From IMG/VR virus record IMGVR_UViG_3300035188_000849, positions 1-63,028 of that record: 63,028 nt of DNA; one strand, written 5' to 3'. Positions 19,803 to 27,900 of this stretch are shown piece by piece. The notes under the pieces are model-generated. The model ran no database searches. It worked only from the letters and a program-made list of their open reading frames with translations, and was not told the DNA's origin. The stretch's first letter is position 1; every line of letters starts with the position of its first letter. This stretch comes from a virus. The position numbers were made by a program, and so were the translations under genes.

Positions 19803-21338
19803 TTAACCATATTCTCGTCTATAGTTTGGAAGCATAAAGGAGTCTTCGGCAGTCTTCTTATAAATGTCATATTGATATGCAATGTTCGTGACATTTACAG
19901 TAGAACCACCTGTCTGTAAAACAACATTTGCTTTTTTATCTTGATCATCTTTTTTCTGAGAAGCACCGAAAAGAGATTGCATCAAAGCAAATCCCGGACT
20001 CATCATGGCCGCTGCTCCTAATCCTGCACCAAGACCAGAAGCAACACCACCTATAGCAGAACCAATTCCTTGAAGAGCACCACCGACAACACTGCCCACA
20101 CCACTACCACTTTCTGGTTTTTGTGATTCAATTGTTGATTGTGCGTCTTCACCAATGTCATCTGTTGCTTCTTTTCTCTGAAGACCACCAGAGGATTGTT
20201 GCATTGCAGAGAATTGTGCAGATGACTGTTTTTGTTTTTCTAGTTCCGCACCCAAGTCTTTTGATTCTTCTTTTGTTGCTGCTTTGACGGAGGCACCAGA
20301 GGAACCAGAGACAGAGGACATCAATCCCTGAACTTTACCCACTTGTTTTTCTACTTCTTCTTTAACGACTTCTGTGCCTTCTCTCATTGCTGCTTTTGCT
20401 GCTTTTAATCCCGTTTTTGCTAAACCACCCAAGCCTTTAGCGATTCCACCTGCGGCTTTCATTCCGGCTTTTGCTACTTTAGCAACTTTGGCAGCACCAG
20501 TAACCACTCCCAAGAAATGTGCTGGAGTTTCAATTTGAATTGCTCCTGTTTCATTAATCGATGGTTTATTTTGAAGTTGTCCTGATTGAACCATATTAAT
20601 AAGACTCATTTTATCGTGTCTTGCCAAAAGAACAGAACTCTGTTGATTTAATCCGTCTGTTGCCAAAATTTTTAATCCAGATTCTTTTTGCTTTGGTTCT
20701 TGTTGTTTTAATCTTTGCATCATTTCAACTGGTATTACAGAACCAGTATCTTGGTCAATTATTTCTTTTCCTGCCTCCCCAACCAAAGCCGCTTCTTTCT
20801 TACCGGGTTTATCTGTATTGAGAAACACTATTTTTGGTGGTTCGTTTCCACCAGCAGTAGTTGCATTTGGTTCTAATTTTGCTTTTATTTGTTCTATGTT
20901 TTTTCTGGTTGGGACTAGACTGTTAGAAAAATCAGATTTTACACCAATTTTTCCAGACTTATACGCAGGAATTGATAACAAATTATTGTTGAATTTATCC
21001 GTTTTTATTTTATTTGTAAGTGTTCCAATTTTGAATACAGATAGTAATTGTTTTTCTTCATTTTTTGGAAGAAGAACTGAGTAATTTGTTTCAATTTTTG
21101 CAAAATTTGGTTTCTTTGGAGAAGTATTAGTGTTTGTTTCCACTAAAACTTGTTTTAATTCTGGGGAATCTTCCATAGATTCTTCTGGTTTTATTAATTT
21201 TGGTAAAACTTCTATGGTTTTTTGATAAATTTTTTCAACAATAGGAGAAACTTTATTTAATTTCAAAAAAGGCAAAACTTTTTTCTTAAGTTCTTGCGTC
21301 AAGAATTTTTTAATTTGAGTTTTTTGTGCCTTTTTCAT
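19803..21338 (-). CDS. Tape-measure/baseplate-hub-like protein (gp29-like)
   Basis: It is the last gene of the minus-strand tail operon after gp26 and the gp51-like frame. In T4 that place is filled by the hub block 27-28-29, where gp29 sets tail length. The 511-aa protein has a basic helical N-terminus, a central 'AALVGEAGKEIID' element seen in many tape-measure proteins, a long Ala/Gly/Lys amphipathic stretch ('AGMKAAGGIAKGLGGLAKTG') and hydrophobic Gly/Ala runs near the C-terminus ('GGVASGLGAGLGAAA'). These fit a tape measure that can insert into the host membrane. The size matches T4 gp29 (590 aa) only roughly, so the call rests on position and composition. Confidence 0.5.
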   Translation of the reverse strand: MKKAQKTQIKKFLTQELKKKVLPFLKLNKVSPIVEKIYQKTIEVLPKLIKPEESMEDSPELKQVLVETNTNTSPKKPNFAKIETNYSVLLPKNEEKQLLSVFKIGTLTNKIKTDKFNNNLLSIPAYKSGKIGVKSDFSNSLVPTRKNIEQIKAKLEPNATTAGGNEPPKIVFLNTDKPGKKEAALVGEAGKEIIDQDTGSVIPVEMMQRLKQQEPKQKESGLKILATDGLNQQSSVLLARHDKMSLINMVQSGQLQNKPSINETGAIQIETPAHFLGVVTGAAKVAKVAKAGMKAAGGIAKGLGGLAKTGLKAAKAAMREGTEVVKEEVEKQVGKVQGLMSSVSGSSGASVKAATKEESKDLGAELEKQKQSSAQFSAMQQSSGGLQRKEATDDIGEDAQSTIESQKPESGSGVGSVVGGALQGIGSAIGGVASGLGAGLGAAAMMSPGFALMQSLFGASQKKDDQDKKANVVLQTGGSTVNVTNIAYQYDIYKKTAEDSFMLPNYRREYG

Positions 21339-21344
21339 TTATGT

Positions 21345-21530
21345 TTACGCTTGTTTTAGTTTTTCGTTCATTTCTTCTATGTGTTTTCTCATCATTTCTA
21401 CAAAAAGTGTTCTCTCCCACGGTATCATTCTTTCAATTTGATCAATTGGTACTTTATGTTCAAAGAATATTTGAAAATTTATCTTTAGAACTTCTACTAA
21501 ATTTGCATAACCAAAAATAATTCTAAAAAA
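21345..21530 (-). CDS. 51: gp51-like extension read in the -1 frame of gp26
   Basis: In the -1 frame, past the slippery site in gp26, the sequence stays open to TAA at 21345. It encodes 'RMIPWERTLFVEMMRKHIEE' and 'MNEKLKQA', which resembles the short hub-assembly catalyst gp51 of T4-like phages ('PWER..' then 'HIEE'). This frame has no ATG, GTG or TTG start close to the conserved region, so it is most simply made as a gp26-51 fusion of about 297 aa. In T4, gene 51 is separate and directly follows 26. Confidence 0.65.
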   Translation of the reverse strand, partial: FFRIIFGYANLVEVLKINFQIFFEHKVPIDQIERMIPWERTLFVEMMRKHIEEMNEKLKQA

Positions 21531-22234
21531 TCGGAAAATCCTCGTATTGTAATGTCTCTTTTTACACCATCTTTTGTGGTGTATTCTATTTTTTGCTCAA
21601 TTGTGGGTATTTCTTTCAAAAAGTTTAGCAAATTTTTAAATTGTTTTGCTGTAAGTGTTTCCAAAAACTGTATAACTTCTTCATGAGGCACGTCTTTTGT
21701 ATAATATTGTTCTTCTCCGGACTGAATTTCTTCTATACACAGAGATAAAAGTTCTAAAACACCAGTTTCGTCTTCTTGGATATTGAATTTATTAAGTTTT
21801 AGATACACATCAAGAGTCGGTTGTGCTAAAACTACAGAAATTGAAGAATCTAATGCTATTTTGTTCTTAGGTTTCTTGTTTGTGACTTTAGTATTTCTTA
21901 AATCTACAAATGATTGTACTTTTTCGTTAGTAACTGGACATGTAATATAACATTCCACTACTTCACCAACAGATTTTTCTCTTATTTTCAAAAATAAGTA
22001 TTCTAAATCACAAAATGGCAAATTTTTACAGTCGTTGTCTGGTAAACCAGTAACACACGAATTTATAACCTCTTGTATGGTTGTCATCAAGTTGTCGAAT
22101 GAAGAAGTTTCTTTTGCTATCAATAGATTCTTCTCTTCCCTGACAACAAATGGTCTATAAGTTACTCTTTTTTGTGTAATTGGCAAAATTTCAGTATACT
22201 TTGGTGTTTTTTCTATTAACAGTTCTTTTAGCAT
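21497..22234 (-). CDS. 26: Baseplate hub assembly protein gp26
   Basis: The 245-aa protein matches the T4 gp26 baseplate family: N-terminal 'RVTYRPFVVREEKNLLIA', a middle 'LPFCDLEYLFLKIREKSVGE' followed by a Cys-containing beta ribbon ('ITCPVTNEK'), and a helical C-terminus. It is an assembly factor for the baseplate hub, analogous in genome position to tail assembly chaperones. A late promoter lies 22 bases upstream. Its 3' end contains the heptamer T-TTT-TTA, aligned to the reading frame, which would divert some ribosomes into the gp51-like frame. Confidence 0.85.
   Translation of the reverse strand: MLKELLIEKTPKYTEILPITQKRVTYRPFVVREEKNLLIAKETSSFDNLMTTIQEVINSCVTGLPDNDCKNLPFCDLEYLFLKIREKSVGEVVECYITCPVTNEKVQSFVDLRNTKVTNKKPKNKIALDSSISVVLAQPTLDVYLKLNKFNIQEDETGVLELLSLCIEEIQSGEEQYYTKDVPHEEVIQFLETLTAKQFKNLLNFLKEIPTIEQKIEYTTKDGVKRDITIRGFSDFLELFLVMQI
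21524..21530 (-). promoter_or_regulatory. Programmed -1 ribosomal frameshift site
   Basis: On the minus strand the gp26 codons read GAT TTT TTA GAA, so T-TTT-TTA is an X-XXY-YYZ slippery heptamer in the zero frame. Slipping back one base enters the gp51-like frame, open for ~60 more codons. I see no clear stimulatory hairpin. Confidence 0.65.
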
Positions 22235-22255
22235 TATAATTTCACTTTCTTATGA

Positions 22256-22263
22256 TATTTATT
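22256..22263 (-). promoter_or_regulatory. T4-type late promoter (AATAAATA, minus strand)
   Basis: AATAAATA on the minus strand, 22 bases before the gp26 start, in the gap after the tail-tube-fold gene. Confidence 0.6.
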
Positions 22264-22271
22264 TTTCAAGT

Positions 22272-22841
22272 TTAAGATTGTCCCGGTAAATATTGATAAC
22301 TGGTATAGAAAATATTTACGCTAAATCTGACAACTGAATTCATTTCTATTGCATCAAACTTGGCTGGCAATATTTCTAGGGGAATACATTCTTTTAATAA
22401 TATTGTGTAATTTATTTCGTTGGTTTGTGACAATGCTTCTATTTTTATATCTCTTTTTATGTCATCAAAATAACCAACTCTATTGACTAACGTTCCTCCG
22501 GTTCCTAAACCAGATAATCCATTTGCATCTATTGTTGCGATAGTTTGCCAGTCTTCGAAGTATTTTCTGCTATTCCAGTTTCCTTCGATTGCAAAATCAA
22601 ACAAATTATTATTGTATTCTATGCCATATATTGCTGGTATTGGTGACATGGCACCGGACAGAAAATCACCATATGCTTTAAGTTTCTTAGATGGTATTTG
22701 TGCTAAAGGACAAAGAAATACCTGTTGACTTCCATTTGGTGGGATTATAATCACTCTATATCTACTAGAAGTCTGTACTCCATTGTTTTGTTTTAAATAT
22801 TCAAATAAACCACCCGGATTTCCGGGAAATAGGGATGACAT
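22272..22841 (-). CDS. Tail-tube-fold baseplate protein (gp54-like)
   Basis: The 189-aa protein has the size and strand pattern of the tail tube protein at 58584: 'SSRYRVIIIPP', 'CPLAQIPSKKLKAYGDF', 'NNLFDFAIEGNWNSRKYFED' and a C-terminal beta strand 'VVRFSVNIFYTSY'. It is probably a tube-initiating baseplate ring protein, as gp48 and gp54 are in T4. It lies between gp4 and gp26 on the minus strand. Assignment to gp54 rather than gp48 is tentative; T4 gp54 is longer (320 aa). Confidence 0.55.
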   Translation of the reverse strand: MSSLFPGNPGGLFEYLKQNNGVQTSSRYRVIIIPPNGSQQVFLCPLAQIPSKKLKAYGDFLSGAMSPIPAIYGIEYNNNLFDFAIEGNWNSRKYFEDWQTIATIDANGLSGLGTGGTLVNRVGYFDDIKRDIKIEALSQTNEINYTILLKECIPLEILPAKFDAIEMNSVVRFSVNIFYTSYQYLPGQS

Positions 22842-23282
22842 TTAATTTTTTCCTCTGAAAAGATTATTTTCGGTTAAAACCATGAATTTCCATCCGTTTT
22901 TTGAGCAAAATTTAGATGCAGAGTCCCACTTAGATTTATTTATCTGATATTGAACCATCTCTGTTAAAAATGTTCTATTACTCTTCTCGCCACGCTTTGG
23001 TTCTTTTGTCTGTTTATCTGGTTTTATTTCTACAACTATTGTTTCTATTTCATTTTGTTTTTTAACTTCAAAAAGAAAATCAGGATAATACATGTGAACT
23101 TTATTATCTACTGGAGAAACATAAGGAATCTGTAGTTCTTCGCTAGACCATCTAATTACATTAGAATTTTCGTCCAAATATTTACAGAAGGTTCTTTCCC
23201 AAAGAGACCTACATATAATGTTGTCGGGGTTGCCGACGTACTTTTGTGGATTTTTTGGTTTATATTTACTCTTGTAGGCCAT
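22842..23282 (-). CDS. 4: Head completion protein gp4
   Basis: gp4 seals the packaged head before neck attachment and has a nuclease-like fold. The 146-aa protein aligns along its length with T4 gp4 (150 aa): 'YKPKNPQKYVGNPDNIICRS', 'LWERTFCKYLDENSNVIRW', 'YYPDFLFEVKKQ', 'IVVEIKPDKQTKEP' and 'GWKFMVLTENNL'. The D-x(n)-E-x-K arrangement of PD-(D/E)xK nucleases is retained ('YPDF...VEIKP'). It starts 9 bases from the divergent gp48-like gene and has no evident Shine-Dalgarno. Confidence 0.9.
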   Translation of the reverse strand: MAYKSKYKPKNPQKYVGNPDNIICRSLWERTFCKYLDENSNVIRWSSEELQIPYVSPVDNKVHMYYPDFLFEVKKQNEIETIVVEIKPDKQTKEPKRGEKSNRTFLTEMVQYQINKSKWDSASKFCSKNGWKFMVLTENNLFRGKN

Positions 23283-23291
23283 AGGAATCTA

Positions 23292-24086
23292 ATGTCAAAT
23301 ACAGTTCAGTATCCAACCTCTAATACTTATCAATCCAGAGTAGCAGCTTGGGTATCTTTTACACCACAAAATTTTAGCACTAGATCAGACACAAAAAAAG
23401 CAGTAAAAAATGGTGGGGGTTCTGGATATATGCTTCCCCTTCAAAGATATTCTAGCCCAAATTCTGCTGGTTATGCAGAAGTTGAGCCATCTGGAATAGA
23501 ACAAATAGGAATGGGAATACGAGATCTAGTAACAGGGGGTGGTGTTGGTAGATTGTCTAATACAATTGACTCAGTTATTAGCGTGGTAAATCCACTTGGA
23601 TTTGGTGTTGGCGATGTAACAAATGTTCTATCTGGTATGAAAGGCTCGGCTCTACAGGAAGTTTCCAACAGTGATTTATTATTTCAGCAAACTGCTAAAA
23701 GGCCACACTCATTTGGTTTTAGTTTATATGCAAAAAATAAAGCAGATGCTCAAGCCATAGACACAATAGTAAATGGATTTCAAACTAGACTATACCCATT
23801 CATGGAAACCAGAACACTGAATCGGGTTTCTCCTCCTCCAATGTGGGGAATAAAAATAATACCAAATGGAGGAGCCTCTAATTCTTTGGTTTTAGAAAAT
23901 TCAATACAACCGTCTGTTTTGGTAAATTGCTCCATAACTCGTTTGGATGCAAATGCACCAGTATTAACTAGAGATAATTATTATATGGGCATTGATTTAA
24001 CTTTATCTTTCACAGAAATCGAACCAGCCTATAGGTCATATGACAATCCAGAAAAACTATTCATGCGTTCAGACTTTGTTTGGTAA
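23292..24086 (+). CDS. 48: Baseplate tail-tube cap-like protein (gp48-like)
   Basis: I chose ATG 23292 (MSNTVQYPTS) with AGGAA at 23283; an upstream in-frame start lies inside the divergent gp4 gene. The 264-aa protein begins the rightward baseplate block and has the layout of T4-like gp48: a 'GYMLPLQRYSSPNSAGYAEV' segment, a Gly-rich helix-breaking middle and a C-terminal beta domain ('PPPMWGIKIIPNG', 'DNYYMGIDLTLSFTEIEP') like tail-tube proteins. Neighbour gp53 supports the assignment. Confidence 0.6.
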   Translation: MSNTVQYPTSNTYQSRVAAWVSFTPQNFSTRSDTKKAVKNGGGSGYMLPLQRYSSPNSAGYAEVEPSGIEQIGMGIRDLVTGGGVGRLSNTIDSVISVVNPLGFGVGDVTNVLSGMKGSALQEVSNSDLLFQQTAKRPHSFGFSLYAKNKADAQAIDTIVNGFQTRLYPFMETRTLNRVSPPPMWGIKIIPNGGASNSLVLENSIQPSVLVNCSITRLDANAPVLTRDNYYMGIDLTLSFTEIEPAYRSYDNPEKLFMRSDFVW

Positions 24087-24091
24087 TACCA

Positions 24092-24988
24092 ATGAGATAT
24101 TTTTCCTTACTTCCCACAATTAAGTATAAATTTACAAATGGAGAGTACACCATTGTAGATTTATTTTCTAAAGTTGGTTTCAATGAAGAGTTTTTTAAAA
24201 ACACAACACTTTATTATGAAGAACAAAGAGATAATATTTTATCCCCAGAGAGACTATCTTTAGAAAAGTATGAAACTTTTGATTACTACTGGTTATTAAT
24301 GATGGCAAATAAAGTAGTGGATGTCAACACAGATTGGCCAACAATTCAAGAAGATTTTGGAACTTTATTGGAAACCGAATCCAAGAAAACAACATATTAC
24401 ATTTATGAAAATGCAAACATCATAGAAAACGACATTTTATATGTCGATGAAACTTCATACGGTGTGATTGAATCTTGGAATCCTTTCTATAAAGCAATTG
24501 TAATAAAAGAAAACTATAATTTACCAACAGATCTAACTGGAACAGAGTTTGAAATACGAAGATTAGATGGATCTGGTGGTTTTATAAGCATTGTCAATTA
24601 TTGCAATCCCTCCTCAAATGCATTTAGTTCTTTTGGTTCAATGCCTTATTTGCAATCAATTAATAGAATAAGAAGAGGAGAAGGATGCTGTCTAAATCCT
24701 TTTCTTAAGGTAGTTTCTAACGAGGTCACTGACGAACTATTACTCAATACTTGTGAACAGACTGCAAAAACTGCATTTGAGCAAAGTGTAATATACAAAA
24801 TAGTTAATAATATTCAAGTAAATGGTATTTCAGTAAGAACACAAGAACAAAGATTGACTTCAGAATATGTGGATAAAATCAAACTAAACATCATTAATCC
24901 ACAATTGATGGGAAGTTTGGAAGATAAGATAAAACTGCTATTCAATGATAAAAGTGAAACAGCAAATAATATTTTTAGGATTGGTTAA
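24092..24988 (+). CDS. 53: Baseplate wedge protein gp53
   Basis: I chose ATG 24092 (MRYFSLLP); a TTG 12 bases upstream would overlap the previous gene. gp53 clamps adjacent wedges in the baseplate. The N-terminal ~100 residues match the family: 'LPTIKYKFTNGEYTIVDLFS', 'YYEEQRDNILSPERLSLEKY' and 'YYWLLMMANKVVDVNTDWPT'. The C-terminal two thirds is longer than T4 gp53 (196 aa) and includes a beta insertion and a helical tail with 'VDKIKLNIINPQLMG'. Confidence 0.85.
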   Translation: MRYFSLLPTIKYKFTNGEYTIVDLFSKVGFNEEFFKNTTLYYEEQRDNILSPERLSLEKYETFDYYWLLMMANKVVDVNTDWPTIQEDFGTLLETESKKTTYYIYENANIIENDILYVDETSYGVIESWNPFYKAIVIKENYNLPTDLTGTEFEIRRLDGSGGFISIVNYCNPSSNAFSSFGSMPYLQSINRIRRGEGCCLNPFLKVVSNEVTDELLLNTCEQTAKTAFEQSVIYKIVNNIQVNGISVRTQEQRLTSEYVDKIKLNIINPQLMGSLEDKIKLLFNDKSETANNIFRIG

Positions 24989-24990
24989 AA

Positions 24991-27900
24991 ATGCCTGATC
25001 AAACAAGTGAAATAACACAAGAATTTATTAATCTAAAAATTCACGAAATAAAGATTATTGGAAAAGATAATCAAGTTTATGAAATTTATCCAAAAAGTCC
25101 AAACTTTGGTTATCAGTCAATGACAATAACCGAAGGTATGTTCGAGGCTTCTTTGCATGGTACTCTTTCTTTAAGAGATATAAATTCTACACCTGAGCAA
25201 ATTAATTTTTCTGCATTTGATGATATCGTCATCAAGATGGAAAATCCAGAAATACCAAATTCATTTAAATCTCTTAGATTTAAGATTTATAATGTAAAGG
25301 CATATGGAGATCAAATTAAAGAAAATTTGATAAAAGAAGAATCAAACATTCCCAAAATAGAGTTAAAAGTTGATTTTGTTTCTTATGAACATTATCTACT
25401 TACATATAAAGAATTTTCAGAATTGGCTGGTTTAACTGGTGCGGATATTATCACAAAAATTTCCACAAGTAGTCTTGGTTCTTCCCAACAAGTTGGTTTA
25501 GTTAATAGCATTAATGACAGGTTTTTTAAAACAGGAAAGACCAATTCTGACACCACACAAAAACCAATGTACATCGAAGAGTCGAGAAATTGGGTTTGGT
25601 ATAAACAAAACCAATCAATGTATCCTTGGGGTAAACTTAATAGACCACTTAAAGCGGCTCAACTTTTGCAATTTTTGGCAGAATATGCTGTTTCCGATTC
25701 TAATCCTAATGCATGTAACTTTATGTTTTGGCAGGATATGGATCGATGGAATTTTAGAAGTATAGAGTCTTTATTAAGAGAACCAGTCGTTAGACAGTAT
25801 TTTGTTTCAAACATACCAACACAAGTAGGAAACATTTATAGCCTTAAAATTGTAAATGAATCTAATTTTTTAAGACTATTTGAATCAAATGCATTTGCTG
25901 CCAAATATTACTTGGTTGAACCAAAGTGGAATCAACCATATAGAGAATACCTTGATTATAATGAATCACATTCCATAACAGAAGTAGTTTACAATTATTT
26001 TAGAGATTATAATAAATGGTTAAAGGTAGAAAAATATCCACTGCTTCCTTCTGGAATAACAACCGAACCAACAGCAGCAAATGTAATAAACGACAATGTT
26101 TCTGGTTACTTCTCCAAGTCTTTTAACAATAGAGATAAAACTGTTGCATGGGATCATCATGGTTATACCTTTTCTAATAGAGAGGGAACAATTACATGGC
26201 AACCAATGTTTGATCAGGTAGATCTTGATGGAGAAGTTTGCAGAAAAATCCAAAAAGACATTAAGCAAAAATTAAAAGATAAAAGAATAGAATATGCCAA
26301 TAAGAAAAATCTAAAAGAAAAATGGAAAGTATATAAGTGTAGTATCTGTTGTGATTCTTCTTCATTAGAACCAGAAGGAACAGAAGTTTTTAGTTCGGAG
26401 TATGGTATTGTTGCCGCTGGTGCCTTTACTGACTTGGTAAACTACAATAAGTCTGAAGGTTTTAGTGGATCTAGGCAATTCCCAATTGGTTTGACATTTA
26501 GTTATGATTTGTCGCAGGAACCATTCAATAAGACCATTGGAAACTTGATGTATCTTCGTGAAGTTCCAGACATACAAACAAAATATTTGTATGATTTAGA
26601 ACTAAAGAGAATTGATATTGCTAGAGAACGATTAGAAAAACAAATTCAATACCTAGAATCTGCCAAACAAAATGCATTAGAAAAACCAGTATGTGAAGAG
26701 GATGAAAACACACAACCTTGGGAATATTGTGATAATGCAAATAGTGCATTAAATCCATTAGTAAGTTGCTTCTGCACTCAAGAGAAAAAAGATGAGTACA
26801 TAGAAATTTACTATAATGCCCCAATTAGAAATAGACAAGAACTATTGGCATCTGATTATTTTACAAAAATGAAAGATATTATTGAAGAAGAAAAAACAAA
26901 CTTCTCGACAATATATGAACAATATAAAGGAAGAACTGCCTTCTTTGTTTCAAGTGAATTAGGATTTACCGCAGATAATTCCGAGCAAAATCTTTTTAAT
27001 GTCAAATCAATAACTAGAATTCCAATTAGGGGCAGTAAATACGAGAAACTGGCAAAAAAGAGAGTTTTAGAGGAATTTGTAAAAAACTCTGGTGTTACTT
27101 TTACATTTAAGGGTTTTTCTCCGGGGACAACTTCATATTATCCATATGAAATTTTTTACAATAATGATTCATCAATTGATCCGTCTGTAAAACATCCCCA
27201 CTACGATTCTGGTTATAATTTTGATATAGGATTTGGTGCAAATCCACATTTTTCAGTTTTTGATGAAATCGGAGGACCAAACTCTGGATCTCCTCTGGGA
27301 AATGATCCATATCTTTCTTTATTGTATTATGTTTCTATTAGGGCAAAAATAGTTAGTAAGTTTGTTGAAAAAACTGCCATTTTAATTAATGAAAATAATG
27401 GGTGCGATTCATCGAATCTTAAAATTGGTGGTTATTCTTCTGAATCAACAGACTTTTTTAACTACACATACGTTGATTCAAATCCTGCAAAATTAAGTCA
27501 ACCTGAAATAGTTAAAAGAATTTTAAAAGAAAGAATAACAGGGGAATTATTATCCTATGATATAGAGTATACTAACAATGGAGCAATATTAAAAAGAATT
27601 TCTCCAGAAGTTTGTAACAGACCAAACGAAAAAACTATAGAAATAACAATAGAATATGATGAAGTATATTCTAATAATCTAGGAAATTCTTACTTAACAC
27701 AATTTGATTCATCAAATCCAACCGCAATATGTGTACATACTCCGTTTGGGTTAGAACGGTTGGACTTTGATCCAATTGAATATCTAAATTCTAGAAATTT
27801 GATCGATCTGCGTGAACCAGAAGAGGGAGAGGAACCAAAAAGACCGATTGAGAAAATTTTGGAAGAAATAGAAAGTTTTGTTCGTATTGAGTTCCAAACC

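Noticed and set aside
23244-23291. Upstream start giving a hydrophobic leader (signal peptide) on the gp48-like protein
   Set aside because: These codons lie inside the divergent gp4 gene and the Shine-Dalgarno AGGAA is placed for ATG 23292.
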